64,000 bases of DNA, taken from NCBI RefSeq assembly GCF_017654315.1, contig NZ_CP072203.1:2666001-2730000 (forward strand). The letters run 5' to 3'. How positions within the stretch are numbered: the stretch's first letter is position 1; every line of letters begins with the position of its first letter. The position numbers were made by a program, and so were the translations under genes. The notes below the pieces were generated by a model that had not been told where the DNA came from, did not search any database, and saw nothing but the letters and a program-made list of their open reading frames with translations. The DNA comes from Gordonia polyisoprenivorans (GTDB lineage Bacteria > Actinomycetota > Actinomycetes > Mycobacteriales > Mycobacteriaceae). Of this stretch, positions 8,524-17,204 are shown piece after piece.

Positions 8524-8931
8524 CTAGAACGAGTGCTCGATCAGAATCTGCAGGAGCCGCACCGCAGCGGCGGCGAAGACGATCACGAACAGCGTGAGGA
8601 TCGTCCACAGCATCTGCCGCTGGAACTTGGCACCCTTCGACCAGAAGTCGACGAGGATGATGCGCACACCGTTGAGGGCGTGGTACAGCACACAGGCGAC
8701 GAGACCGATCTCCATGAGGCCGATGATGGGCGTCTTGTAGGTCTCGATGATCTCGGAATACTTGTTCGGATCGATCCGGATGACCGCGGTGTCCAGAACG
8801 TGAACGAACAAGAAGAAGAAGATGGTGACACCGGTGATCCGGTGGAGTACCCACGACCACATCCCGGGGTCGCCTCGGTACAGAGATCGCTTGCGCACCG
8901 GGTCGGGTGCGGTTTCGGTCGGGGTGCTCAT
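8524..8931 (-). CDS. sdhC: succinate dehydrogenase cytochrome b556 subunit
   Basis: The 135-residue subunit has the SdhC quinone-site signature SWVLHRITG near residue 27, three transmembrane helices, and the heme-ligand segment LYHALNGVRI. The ATG at 8931 is preferred over an in-frame ATG at 9006. It starts directly before the conserved core (STPTETAPD, then RKRSLYRGDPG) and has GGAGG 12 bases upstream. It is the promoter-proximal gene of sdhCDAB; the operon faces away from cdd across a 227-bp control region that holds an iron-box-like palindrome. Confidence 0.92.
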   Translation of the reverse strand: MSTPTETAPDPVRKRSLYRGDPGMWSWVLHRITGVTIFFFLFVHVLDTAVIRIDPNKYSEIIETYKTPIIGLMEIGLVACVLYHALNGVRIILVDFWSKGAKFQRQMLWTILTLFVIVFAAAAVRLLQILIEHSF

Positions 8932-9080
8932 TGCGAAAATCGGCCTCCAACATCGTCGATGGACTCTGGTGGCAGCCTGCATCTTCAGGCTCCACCATGG
9001 ACCCATGCATCAGACTCTAAACCTATGCTGAGGGTGGTCGAAAACTGCCCGAACAGATTTGGGCGACAAGAGATTCCGAC

Positions 9081-9099
9081 TTAGGTTTGCCTTACCATT
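9081..9099. promoter_or_regulatory. candidate IdeR/DtxR iron-box operator
   Basis: The 19 bases TTAGGTTTGCCTTACCATT match the DtxR/IdeR consensus TWAGGTWAGSCTWACCTWA at 16 of 19 positions (misses at 8, 17 and 19). The site lies between sdhC (start 8931) and cdd (start near 9159). It overlaps a possible cdd-side -10 (TAGGTT 9082-9087), with a weak -35 (TTGGGC 9059-9064) 17 bases upstream. Iron control of either operon is inference. Confidence 0.55.
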
Positions 9100-9158
9100 G
9101 CTCTGACGTTGCGCCGGCGAGTGTGATCCGGCCCCGCACTGTTCACCGGGAGTTTGCC

Positions 9159-9584
9159 CTGTCTGCTGAAATCGACTGGAAAATGTTGCGCCACAAGGCG
9201 AATGAGATGATCGCCCGCGCTTACGCGCCCTACTCCCGGTTCCCGGTGGGCGCTGCCGGACTCACCGACGAGGGTGATCTGGTGGCCGGTGGCAATGTGG
9301 AAAATGTCTCATACGGGCTCGGTGTCTGCGCCGAGGTCGCGTTGGTGACGGCACTGGTCGGGTCGGGCCGATCACGACTGCGTGCGGTCAGCGTGTGCGA
9401 CTCGCGCGGGGCGGTGCTGATGCCGTGCGGACGGTGCCGACAGGTGCTCTGGGAGTTCGGTGGCGCGGAGCTGCTCGTCGACCATGCCGACGGGCCACTG
9501 CGGCTCGCCGAGTTGCTGCCCCACGCTTTCGGACCCGACGACCTCGGTGCGGGCACCCTCGACGGTGACGGGGAACTGCGATGA
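9159..9584 (+). CDS. cdd: cytidine deaminase
   Basis: Cdd deaminates cytidine and deoxycytidine to uridine and deoxyuridine. The zinc and catalytic motifs are complete: GNVENVSYGLGVCAE (zinc Cys and proton-shuttle Glu) and MPCGRCRQVL (two zinc Cys). The start is odd. The family begins a few residues before IDWKMLR, and the only codon there with a good ribosome site is CTG at 9159, with GGGAG at 9148-9152 and a 6-base spacer; this gives 141 residues. In-frame alternatives are GTG 9123 and ATG 9087, without ribosome sites and with non-conserved extensions, or ATG 9183, which would cut into the first helix. The stop overlaps deoA by ATGA, so this leads a nucleoside-salvage operon. Confidence 0.9.
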   Translation: MSAEIDWKMLRHKANEMIARAYAPYSRFPVGAAGLTDEGDLVAGGNVENVSYGLGVCAEVALVTALVGSGRSRLRAVSVCDSRGAVLMPCGRCRQVLWEFGGAELLVDHADGPLRLAELLPHAFGPDDLGAGTLDGDGELR

Positions 9585-10927
9585 GCGCCGAGATCATCGA
9601 CCCGATCTCGGTCATCGCCACCAAACGCGACGGCGGCTCGCTGAGCGACGGTCAGATCCGATGGGTCGTCGATGCCTACACGCAGGGGTCGGTCGCGCCC
9701 GAGCAGATGTCGGCGTTGCTGATGGCGATCGTGCTGCGCGGGATGGACCGTCGCGAGATCGCCACGTGGACGCAGGCGATGATCGACAGCGGGCGACGCG
9801 CGGACTTCGGCGATCTGCGCCGCGACGGTCGGCCGCTTCGCACCGTCGACAAGCACTCCACCGGCGGGGTGGGGGACAAGATCACCCTGCCGCTCGCGCC
9901 CTTGGTCGCCTCGTATGGTGTTGCGGTGCCCCAACTGTCGGGCCGAGGCCTCGGACACACCGGCGGCACGCTGGACAAGCTGGAGTCCATCGCGGGGTGG
10001 CGTGCGGACCTGTCGATGGACGAGATACTCGGCCAGCTCGAGGCGGTGGGTGCGGTGGTCTGTGCGGCCAGTCCCGACCTGGCACCCGCCGATCGGCTGC
10101 TCTACGCGTTGCGTGACATCACCGGCACCGTCGCATCGATCCCGTTGATCGCGAGCTCGATCATGAGCAAGAAGATCGCCGAGGGCACCGGTGCGCTGGT
10201 GCTCGACGTCAAGGTCGGCTCGGGGGCGTTTCTCCCCGAACTCGATTCCGCGCGCGAACTCGCGGCCACCATGGTCGAGCTCGGACATCGCGCCGGGGTG
10301 GCGACCTCGGCGCTGCTGACCGACATGGACACCCCGCTCGGACGCTGCGCGGGCAACGCCGTCGAGGTCGCCGAATCACTCGAGGTGCTCGCCGGCGGCG
10401 GGCCCGCCGACGTCGTCGAGCTGACGGTGGCCCTGGCGCGGGAGATGCTTGCCGCAGCCGGGATCTCCGACCTCGACCCTGCCGACCATCTGCGCAACGG
10501 GCGCGCCATGGACTCCTGGCGCGCGATGATCGCCGCGCAGGGCGGCGACCCGGATGCACCGCTGCCCCGTGCCCGGCACACCGACGTCGTCGTCGCCGAG
10601 ACATCCGGTCGTGTGCGACGACTGGATGCGCGAGCGGTCGGCGACGCCGCCTGGCGACTGGGTGCCGGGCGGTCGGTGCCCGGTGAGGCCGTGCAGTCCG
10701 AGGCCGGGGTGCAGTGGCACGTGCGTCCCGGAGAGTTCGTCGAGGCGGGTGCGGCGCTGTTCACGCTGCACACCGCGACTCCCGAACGGTTCGGTCCCGC
10801 GCGGGCAGCACTGGCGGGCGCGGTCGACGTCGTCGCGGAGCCGGGTTCCGACGGCACCGGTGCCGCACCCGAGGCCGCTGCCGTCGCCCGGCCGCTGGTG
10901 ATCGAACACGTTAGGTTCGGATCATGA
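9581..10927 (+). CDS. deoA: thymidine phosphorylase
   Basis: DeoA splits thymidine and deoxyuridine with phosphate to base plus deoxyribose-1-phosphate. The 448-residue protein carries the pyrimidine-nucleoside phosphorylase signature [17 protein letters not shown] near residue 120, the phosphate-site segment [11 protein letters not shown], and [13 protein letters not shown]. It overlaps cdd and add by ATGA at both ends, so the three enzymes form a translationally coupled salvage set: cytidine to uridine, then base release, next to adenosine deamination. Confidence 0.95.
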   Translation: MSAEIIDPISVIATKRDGGSLSDGQIRWVVDAYTQGSVAPEQMSALLMAIVLRGMDRREIATWTQAMIDSGRRADFGDLRRDGRPLRTVDKHSTGGVGDKITLPLAPLVASYGVAVPQLSGRGLGHTGGTLDKLESIAGWRADLSMDEILGQLEAVGAVVCAASPDLAPADRLLYALRDITGTVASIPLIASSIMSKKIAEGTGALVLDVKVGSGAFLPELDSARELAATMVELGHRAGVATSALLTDMDTPLGRCAGNAVEVAESLEVLAGGGPADVVELTVALAREMLAAAGISDLDPADHLRNGRAMDSWRAMIAAQGGDPDAPLPRARHTDVVVAETSGRVRRLDARAVGDAAWRLGAGRSVPGEAVQSEAGVQWHVRPGEFVEAGAALFTLHTATPERFGPARAALAGAVDVVAEPGSDGTGAAPEAAAVARPLVIEHVRFGS

Positions 10928-12054
10928 CGTCGATGCCGCCGCGTTCCCCGCTCGATCCCGCTGCCCTGACCCTCGCACCCAAGGTGCTGTTGCACGATCA
11001 CCTCGACGGCGGTCTGCGGCCGTCGACCGTGCTGGAGCTGGCCCGGGAGACCGGCTATGACGAACTACCGGCGGAGACGGCCGATGACCTCGCGGTGTGG
11101 TTCCGCGACGCGGCCGACAGTGGCTCGCTGGAGCGCTATCTGGAGACCTTCGCCCACACCGTGGGCGTCATGCAGACCGTCGGTGCGCTCGAGCGGGTCG
11201 CGGCCGAATGCGTGGAGGACCTCGCCGCTGACGGCGTCGTCTACGCCGAGGTCCGCTACGCACCCGAACAGCACCTCGAGCGCGGCCTGGAGCTCGACGA
11301 GGTCGTCGAGGCGGTGTTGCGCGGGTTCGCGCAGGGCGAGCGGACCGCCGCGGCGTCCGGTCACCCGATCGCCGTGCGGTGTCTGGTCACCGCGATGCGC
11401 CACGCCGCGCGCTCCCGGGAGATCGCCGAACTGGCTGTGCGGTATCGCGATCGAGGAGTGGTGGGATTCGACATCGCCGGTGCCGAGGCCGGTCATCCGC
11501 CGAGCCGCCATCTCGACGCCTTCGAATACATGCGGGCCAACTGCGCACCGTTCACCATCCATGCGGGCGAGGCGTTCGGACTGCCGTCGATCCACGAGGC
11601 GATCGGTTTCTGCGGCACCGACCGGCTCGGGCACGGGGTGCGGGTGATCGACGACATCACCCTGCCGCCCGGCGCGCAACCCGACGACGACGCGTTTCCC
11701 GGTGCCGAACTCGGTTTGATCGCGAATATCGTGCGTGACAAGCGGATTCCGCTCGAGCTGTGCCCGAGCTCCAATGTGCAGACCGGTGCGGTGGCCTCGC
11801 TGGCACAGCATCCGTTCAACGTCCTGGCCCGGCTGCGTTTCCGCGTCACCGTCAACACCGACAACCGGCTCATGAGCGACACCACCATGAGCAAGGAGTT
11901 CGCGAAACTCTCCGACCAATTCGGTTACGGCTGGGCCGATTTCGAACGGTTCACGGTCAACGCGATGAAGTCGGCGTTCATCCACTTCGACGAGCGGCTG
12001 GCGTTCATCGACGACGTCATCAAGCCGGGCTACGCGGTGCTGCTGCAGGGCTGA
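10924..12054 (+). CDS. add: adenosine deaminase
   Basis: Add converts adenosine and deoxyadenosine to inosine forms. The zinc ligands and catalytic residues are visible in the expected order: HDHLDG near residue 23, HAGEAFG (His plus catalytic Glu) near 205, [10 protein letters not shown], and [10 protein letters not shown] with the zinc Asp. Its 376 residues are typical. The start is coupled to deoA (ATGA). It is the last gene of the operon; a hairpin follows 15 bp after its stop. Its inosine product can feed the purine nucleoside phosphorylase encoded at 17.2-18.0 kb. Confidence 0.95.
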   Translation: MTSMPPRSPLDPAALTLAPKVLLHDHLDGGLRPSTVLELARETGYDELPAETADDLAVWFRDAADSGSLERYLETFAHTVGVMQTVGALERVAAECVEDLAADGVVYAEVRYAPEQHLERGLELDEVVEAVLRGFAQGERTAAASGHPIAVRCLVTAMRHAARSREIAELAVRYRDRGVVGFDIAGAEAGHPPSRHLDAFEYMRANCAPFTIHAGEAFGLPSIHEAIGFCGTDRLGHGVRVIDDITLPPGAQPDDDAFPGAELGLIANIVRDKRIPLELCPSSNVQTGAVASLAQHPFNVLARLRFRVTVNTDNRLMSDTTMSKEFAKLSDQFGYGWADFERFTVNAMKSAFIHFDERLAFIDDVIKPGYAVLLQG

Positions 12055-12069
12055 GGCCTGCGGCTGCCC

Positions 12070-12116
12070 TTCCGGGTGATGTTGTGCCCGCAACCCGGGT
12101 ACAAGATCACCCGGAA
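12070..12116. terminator. 16-bp inverted repeat between add and the opposing gene
   Basis: Arms 12070-12085 and 12101-12116 pair with a single mismatch around a 15-base GC-rich loop. The hairpin lies between the convergent genes add and the Rv3311-like gene, so it is a probable bidirectional terminator without a T-tract. Confidence 0.7.
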
Positions 12117-12148
12117 CCGGCGGTGATGCGCAGCGGTCACCCGCGCCG

Positions 12149-13522
12149 TCACCGCTTCTTGACGAGCCGATCCTCGAACTCGTGCTCGAGGGCCCGCCAC
12201 GCCTCGGCCTCGTTGTCGAACGGAGGGCTCGGCGCCATCCGCTTGGGGTCGGGGTTGGTGGCGTAGTCGACGAACCAGCCGAGTGGTGTCGTCGAGCCCA
12301 GCGCTTCGGCCACCGAGTCGTCGCCGGCGTAATCGGCTGCGTCGGTGAACAATTCGACCGCCAGCTCCAGTTGATTGCGATCGATGCGTCGGGGTCCGTC
12401 GGTGATGTCCTCGACGAGTCCGGGTAGCACGTAGACGTTGTCGTCGATGACGTCGAACTCCAGGGAACCGTCGGTCGCGGCGACGCGGACGTCGTCGAAG
12501 GTCGACACACCCGAGAGATCATGAGAGCTGTCCTCGGCGAGGAACTTCGACAGCGAGCGCGGTGAGGCGAAGACGAAGATCTTGCCGTCGTCGCCGAGGA
12601 ACACCGGATCGTCGCCGAGGTAGCACCGCAACGAGAGGAACTCGCCGGTGCCGGTCACGATGCGAATCGGGTCGATGCCCACCGACGCCCAGAAATCGTC
12701 GTCGACGTCCTCGTCGGTGTCCTCTTCTTCGTCGTCGGTGTCGTCGTCGGCGAGATCGGACTCGGAATCGTCGGGCGATTCGGTGTCGGCGTCGCCGACG
12801 AGGTCGAGATCCTCGTCGGGCTCGTCCTCGTCCTCGGCGGAGGCCGCGGCCTCGAGTTCGGCCTCGGCGGTGGTCACCGCTGCCTTGTCGACCTCGGGTG
12901 TGCTGATGACCTCGTCGATCGCGTCGAGCACGTTGTCCCAGTGCTTGGCGATCAGTCGACCGATGCGCACCCACAGGTCGGTGCCGTCGCGGCCCTCGAA
13001 GTTACGGGTGCCGGTGGTCACCGCACCGAGGATCGGGTTGCCGTTGAAGAACTTGGTGATGACGGTCAGCTCGCAGACCTCGCCGAGGATGCGCACGATC
13101 TCCAGTGCGTCCTCGAGTTCGGCGATCACCTCCGGTGTCGGGTCCTCGGCGGCCAGCTCGGGGACGCCCACCAGGTCATAGGAGTGGCGGTCGTCGGGGA
13201 CCAGCTCATCGGCTTGCAGGCCCTTGACGGTTTCCCACGCGGGGTGCTCGACGAGATCGTTGTCGTCGTCGGTGCGGATGAAGGCGACGAGTTCGGCAAC
13301 GCTGCCGAAGACGTAGAGGTCCTCGTCGAGTCCGAGGAATGCCTCCCACTCGTCGTCGCCCTCCCGCCAGCGGGGTGCCCACAGGGTGAAGCTGTTTCCG
13401 TCGGTCAGTCCGAGCTCGATGGGGACAATGTCTCCGGCCATGACGTCACAGCGTAGCGATCGCGCCTGTGAGCGCCATACCGGCCCCACGACGGGCAGGT
13501 GAACTTCTGCATCGACACTCAT
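12149..13522 (-). CDS. conserved actinobacterial protein of unknown function with acidic central region (Rv3311-like)
   Basis: The 457-residue protein has two similar globular parts. The first has FTLWAPRWREGDDEWEAFLG and LYVFGSVAELVAFIR; the second has FLSLRCYLGDDPVFLGDDG and IFVFASPRSLSKFL. They read as an internal duplication, separated by about 60 residues rich in Asp and Glu (roughly 225-285). Position and sequence style match M. tuberculosis Rv3311, sometimes labelled primosomal protein without evidence. GTG-free ATG 13522 overlaps the NlpC gene stop (ATGA), which favours it. ATG 13441 (MAGDIVPIELGL) fits the conserved family start better and would give 430 residues. No enzymatic motif is visible; the acidic stretch could mimic nucleic acid, but that is speculation. 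Confidence 0.72.
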   Translation of the reverse strand: MSVDAEVHLPVVGPVWRSQARSLRCDVMAGDIVPIELGLTDGNSFTLWAPRWREGDDEWEAFLGLDEDLYVFGSVAELVAFIRTDDDNDLVEHPAWETVKGLQADELVPDDRHSYDLVGVPELAAEDPTPEVIAELEDALEIVRILGEVCELTVITKFFNGNPILGAVTTGTRNFEGRDGTDLWVRIGRLIAKHWDNVLDAIDEVISTPEVDKAAVTTAEAELEAAASAEDEDEPDEDLDLVGDADTESPDDSESDLADDDTDDEEEDTDEDVDDDFWASVGIDPIRIVTGTGEFLSLRCYLGDDPVFLGDDGKIFVFASPRSLSKFLAEDSSHDLSGVSTFDDVRVAATDGSLEFDVIDDNVYVLPGLVEDITDGPRRIDRNQLELAVELFTDAADYAGDDSVAEALGSTTPLGWFVDYATNPDPKRMAPSPPFDNEAEAWRALEHEFEDRLVKKR

Positions 13523-14469
13523 CGCGGCCTGTAGAAGCCCTGAAAGCCCTGGCCGGCATTCGTGGTCCGCAGCGGTGAGACCTGGACGGGGTCCCCGGCC
13601 TCCACGAGCTGATCGTTGCCCACATACATCGCGACATGACCGTCCCAGACCGCGAGGTCACCGGGCATCAGATCGGCTTGGGCCACCGCGAATCCGGCGG
13701 AGTCCTGCTCCTGGGCCAGCCGCGGCAGCTCCAGGCCGGCCTGCCGATAGGCCCACTGGGTCAGGCCGCTGCAGTCGAAACCGCTGGGGTCGGTACCGCC
13801 CCACACATACGGCACACCCTGCTGGCTGAGCGCCGCGCGTACCGCCGCGGCCGCCCGCTCGTTCGGGGCGTGGGCGATCGACCCGTCGGGCAGGGTGATC
13901 GCGACCCCGCCCTCGGTGATCGCGGGCCGTTCGCCGGGACCGCCGGTGCGGGTGACCGGTGCAGGTGCATCGTGGCGGGCGAGTTCGGCCAGCGCCGCGG
14001 TGTCGGCAGCGAGCTCCGCGCGGGTGCGTTCGACGACCGCCACGCCGCGACCGACGTGATCGATCGCCAGCGGTAGCAGTACCGCGAGTCCGGTGGGAGA
14101 GAACAAATCGGCACCGAGGCCGCGCGCAGCCTGATCAAACGAGTCGACCAGCGACTCGAGCTGACGGGCGGCGCCGTGCACCCGCTGGGCCGCGGACTGC
14201 GTCAACGTCACGATCTGCGCGTCGTCACCGGTGATCGCGGTGGTGTGACCGGCGGTCACCCGCGACGCCGCTTCGGCGGCCTCGGCGCCGCGCCCCTGCC
14301 ATTGGCTGCCGAGTCTGGTGGCGGCGGCGAGCGCGTCGTCGCGGGTCGATGCCAGATCCGGTGCGAGGGCCGCGATGGCGCTGACCGGATCATTACCCGG
14401 CAGCACACCGGTTCCCAACGCCGTCACCAGGATTCGCAGCGGAGCGATCAACAGGTCGGCCGATGTCAT
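13519..14469 (-). CDS. NlpC/P60 cell-wall hydrolase with WXG-like N-terminal domain
   Basis: The C-terminal ~110 residues form an NlpC/P60 (C40) peptidase with Cys233 in GFDCSGL, His278 in [10 protein letters not shown] and Glu290 in LVEAG. This is the Cys-His-Glu arrangement of RipA-type peptidoglycan endopeptidases. There is no Sec signal. Instead, residues 1-165 are helical and include [12 protein letters not shown] (W57-x-G59), resembling a WXG100/ESX substrate hairpin. The gene is coupled (TGATG) behind an EspC-like small protein, so export through a type VII system is a reasonable inference. It may cut peptide stems for growth or act on other cells; the sequence cannot decide. Confidence 0.8.
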   Translation of the reverse strand: MTSADLLIAPLRILVTALGTGVLPGNDPVSAIAALAPDLASTRDDALAAATRLGSQWQGRGAEAAEAASRVTAGHTTAITGDDAQIVTLTQSAAQRVHGAARQLESLVDSFDQAARGLGADLFSPTGLAVLLPLAIDHVGRGVAVVERTRAELAADTAALAELARHDAPAPVTRTGGPGERPAITEGGVAITLPDGSIAHAPNERAAAAVRAALSQQGVPYVWGGTDPSGFDCSGLTQWAYRQAGLELPRLAQEQDSAGFAVAQADLMPGDLAVWDGHVAMYVGNDQLVEAGDPVQVSPLRTTNAGQGFQGFYRPR

Positions 14470-14795
14470 CAGGCGTCCACCTCCGCGGCGGGCCCAGCGG
14501 CGATCGACAAGGTGGCGGCCGACATGTCATCGACACCGGTGTACGCGGCCGCCGCAGCGGCACTCTCGCCGGACAGGGTCAGGTGCCGGTCGGCGACGGC
14601 GGTCAGCCGGGCGCGCCTGCTGTCGAGGACCCGACCCAGCATGGTGAGGAAGTCCGCGCCGATCAGCCCGAAGGTCAGCGCGAGAGGCGTGAGGTCGGTG
14701 GCGACCGCGTGGGCGCCGACCCGGGCCGCAGCAGCCGCCTCGCCGGCGGCATGGGCGGACAGTGCCGCGGGGGATACGGAGAGTTGTTCGATCAT
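14469..14795 (-). CDS. EspC/WXG100-like small helical protein (type VII secretion partner)
   Basis: The 108-residue alanine-rich protein looks like two long helices with a break near the middle ([18 protein letters not shown]). The start, [18 protein letters not shown], is typical of the EspC/DUF2580 group, small ESX-exported proteins of mycolic-acid bacteria. There is no strict WXG, so it would be the non-WXG member of a pair. The stop shares a base with the start of the NlpC/P60 gene (TGATG), and that gene has the WXG-like motif, so the two products probably pair. No ESX machinery genes are in the window. Confidence 0.6.
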   Translation of the reverse strand: MIEQLSVSPAALSAHAAGEAAAAARVGAHAVATDLTPLALTFGLIGADFLTMLGRVLDSRRARLTAVADRHLTLSGESAAAAAAYTGVDDMSAATLSIAAGPAAEVDA

Positions 14796-14970
14796 GCAGA
14801 TTTGGACGCAACGGTCGGCGCTCTGGTTCCATCGAATCGCGACCCGTGCGGCGAGGCCCGATGAGTGCGGTCACGAGGCCGCCGCACTCGCCGCCCACTA
14901 TGGTTTCCCCATGCCGGTTCACCCCCAGCCCGAACACCCCCAGCCCGACGATCTCCGGTCCGGGCGATCG

Positions 14971-15594
14971 ATGCCCGTGCACGTCGTCGATCATCCACTG
15001 GCCGCCGCGCGACTGACGACGATGCGCGACAAGGGCACCGACAACGCGGCCTTCCGGGCTGCGCTGTCGGACCTGACGCAGATGCTCGTGTACGAGGCGC
15101 TGGCGGATGCGCCGAGCGAGCAGGTGAACATCCAGACACCCATCACCACGTGCCCCGGCTCGCGACTTGCCAAGCCGCCGTTGCTCGTTCCGGTGTTGCG
15201 GGCAGGCCTGGGCATGGTCGAGCAGGCGCATGCGATGGTGCCCGAGGCGCTCGTCGGATTCGTCGGCGTGGCCCGCGACGAGGCGACCGCCAAACCGGTG
15301 CCCTATCTCGAATCGTTGCCCGACGATCTCGCCGGTCAGCCGGTGTTCGTGCTCGACCCGATGCTGGCGACCGGCGGGTCGATGTTGCACACCATCGAAC
15401 TGCTGGTTGCGCGCAACGCCACCGACATCACCGTGTTGTGTGTGGTGGCAGCACCCGAAGGCGTTGCGGCGCTGGAGAAATCGGGCCATCCGGTGCGCCT
15501 GGTGGTGGGCGCCGTCGACGACGGTCTCAACGAGGCGTCCTACATCGTGCCGGGCCTCGGCGACGCCGGCGACCGCCAGTTCGGTCCACGCTGA
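14971..15594 (+). CDS. upp: uracil phosphoribosyltransferase
   Basis: Upp joins uracil and PRPP to give UMP, the salvage route for uracil released by phosphorolysis of uridine and deoxyuridine. The PRPP loop [14 protein letters not shown] and the uracil-site segment [15 protein letters not shown] are intact. ATG 14971 gives 207 residues beginning [15 protein letters not shown], matching the family length and the mycobacterial start. An in-frame ATG 14911 would add 20 Pro/His-rich residues and is less likely. The gene is divergent from the EspC-like operon and converges with the ABC ATPase gene, 18 bp apart. Confidence 0.95.
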   Translation: MPVHVVDHPLAAARLTTMRDKGTDNAAFRAALSDLTQMLVYEALADAPSEQVNIQTPITTCPGSRLAKPPLLVPVLRAGLGMVEQAHAMVPEALVGFVGVARDEATAKPVPYLESLPDDLAGQPVFVLDPMLATGGSMLHTIELLVARNATDITVLCVVAAPEGVAALEKSGHPVRLVVGAVDDGLNEASYIVPGLGDAGDRQFGPR

Positions 15595-15612
15595 GCGCGA
15601 CCCGCGCAGGAC

Positions 15613-16392
15613 TCAGGCGGCCACCGCCGACCACCGGCCCCGGTGGCGGCGCACCGTCACCGGGTGATCGAAACAGGTGCTGATCGTCGCCGACGTCAGG
15701 GTCGCCTCCACGGTGCCCGCGGCGACGACCTCTCCGTCGCGCAGCAGCATCGCGTGCGTGGTGCTCGCGGGGAGATCCTCGAGGTGATGGGTGACCAGCA
15801 CGCTGGCGAGATCGGCGACGTCGGCGCGCAGCCGATCGATCGCCGTCAGCAGTTTCTCGCGGGCTGCGAGATCGAGGCCGGTGGCCGGTTCGTCGAGCAG
15901 CAGCAACGCCGGACGCGGCATCAGCGCCCGCGCGATCAGCGTGCGACCACGTTCGCCCTGACTCATGACCGGCCACAACGAATCCCGGCGCTCGCTCATC
16001 CCCAGCATCTCCAGCAGATCGTCGGCGCGCGCATGTTCGTCGACGGTGTAGTCGTGGCGTCGGTCCAGTTCGGGCGTGTTGGTCAGCCCGGTCAGGACCA
16101 CATCGTGCGCCGAGATCGGCACGTCGATACGCCAGCGCGGATCGACATGTCCGATGTGGGTACGTAATTCGCGCATGTCGACGCGACCCAGGCGTTTGCC
16201 GAGCACGTGCACGACCCCGGTGGTCGGGTGCGAGCGGGCCCCGAGGATCGCCATCAGGGTCGACTTGCCCGCGCCGTTGGGTCCGAGCAGCGCCCAGTGC
16301 TCACCGGGCTGCACGACGAGGTCGACATCGTGCAGCAGGGCCCGGGAACTCCGGATGACATCGATGTGGGAGGCGTCGAGAACTGCGGGCAT
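15613..16392 (-). CDS. ABC transporter ATP-binding protein (ModF/YheS-like stand-alone ATPase)
   Basis: A single 259-residue ABC ATPase: Walker A GPNGAGKST near residue 38, an LSGGQ-like signature MSQGERGRTLIARAL, Walker B ALLLLDEPATGLD, and the switch histidine in LVTHHLED. No permease or binding-protein gene is adjacent, so partner and substrate are unknown. The degenerate signature with MSQGE is common in this actinobacterial group of iron or molybdate-like ATPases. ATG 16392 is the natural start. The upstream gene on the same strand is 47 bp away and encodes an unrelated membrane protein. Confidence 0.85.
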   Translation of the reverse strand: MPAVLDASHIDVIRSSRALLHDVDLVVQPGEHWALLGPNGAGKSTLMAILGARSHPTTGVVHVLGKRLGRVDMRELRTHIGHVDPRWRIDVPISAHDVVLTGLTNTPELDRRHDYTVDEHARADDLLEMLGMSERRDSLWPVMSQGERGRTLIARALMPRPALLLLDEPATGLDLAAREKLLTAIDRLRADVADLASVLVTHHLEDLPASTTHAMLLRDGEVVAAGTVEATLTSATISTCFDHPVTVRRHRGRWSAVAA

Positions 16393-16439
16393 TCGTCCAG
16401 TTGTAGACCCCGCCCGAGGAACCCGGCGCCCGGGGGGCG

Positions 16440-17105
16440 TCAGTTCGACGCCCAGTACTCCAGCATCGGCTCGGTGGCCAGCGTCGCGCCGTTCTCGGAG
16501 ATGACCAGCGCCGACGGTGAGACGGTGTAGGTCACGGCGCCGTTGCGCGCCAGGTAGGTGGTGCCCACCATCTGCGGATATCCGATCTCGATGGGGTTGC
16601 CGTCGGCGAGAGCCTTGTAATACCAACGCCCGGTCTGGTTGCCGACCTGACAGATCACCACCTGTGACCGGCTGGTGCGGCCGATGACGATCGCCGGATC
16701 GTCGGCGGCGTTGCACCGCGGTCCGGACAGGAATCCCTGCCAGTCGGCGCCCGAGACGGTGGGGCTGGGTCGCACCGGTGGCTGTGTCGTCGTGGTCGAC
16801 ACACCGGTCGGACCCGAGGCGCCCCCGGGGCCGGTGACCGTGCTGGTGACGGTCTGCGTCGAGGCGCTCGCAGCCGTCGTCGACGCCGAGGCCGAGTCAT
16901 CGGGGTCCGAACCCCGGGTGAGCCAGTACGCGCCGGCCCCCGCGCCGATCACCACCAGCACACCGACCACGATGGCGGCGATCACCAGCGGCGACGACCA
17001 CGGTGACCGCGGCGGCGGATAGCCCGGCCCGTATCCCTGCGGAGGTTGCGTGGGGTATCCGCCGCCCGGTGGATAACCGCCCGGATCTCCCGGCGGATAG
17101 GTCAT
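16440..17105 (-). CDS. proline-rich single-pass membrane protein of unknown function
   Basis: This 221-residue protein has a cytoplasmic Pro/Gly/Tyr-rich N-terminus (YPPGGGYPTQPPQGYGP), one membrane helix (LVIAAIVVGVLVVIGAGAGAYWL) and a Ser/Thr-rich linker. An outer C-terminal domain of about 100 residues contains two cysteines (GPRCNAA, VVICQVG). This architecture is widespread in actinobacteria, and Pro-rich tails of this kind are often phosphorylated or bind FHA/SH3-like partners. No enzyme motif is visible. GGGAGG five bases before ATG 17105 fixes the start. It lies 99 bp downstream of deoD. Confidence 0.7.
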   Translation of the reverse strand: MTYPPGDPGGYPPGGGYPTQPPQGYGPGYPPPRSPWSSPLVIAAIVVGVLVVIGAGAGAYWLTRGSDPDDSASASTTAASASTQTVTSTVTGPGGASGPTGVSTTTTQPPVRPSPTVSGADWQGFLSGPRCNAADDPAIVIGRTSRSQVVICQVGNQTGRWYYKALADGNPIEIGYPQMVGTTYLARNGAVTYTVSPSALVISENGATLATEPMLEYWASN

Positions 17106-17204
17106 GGGAACCTCCCTGGGACGCGCGGCGACGATTGGTGCGAACGGTACCGCAGTGGCAAGCCCGACATTCGTGACCCGCGCGAACGTCAAGGCTGTTC
17201 AGGG

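Noticed and set aside
14176..14970. Long N-terminal extension of upp across the EspC-like and NlpC genes
   Set aside because: The known enzyme starts at [15 protein letters not shown]; the upstream frame is antisense to two real genes.
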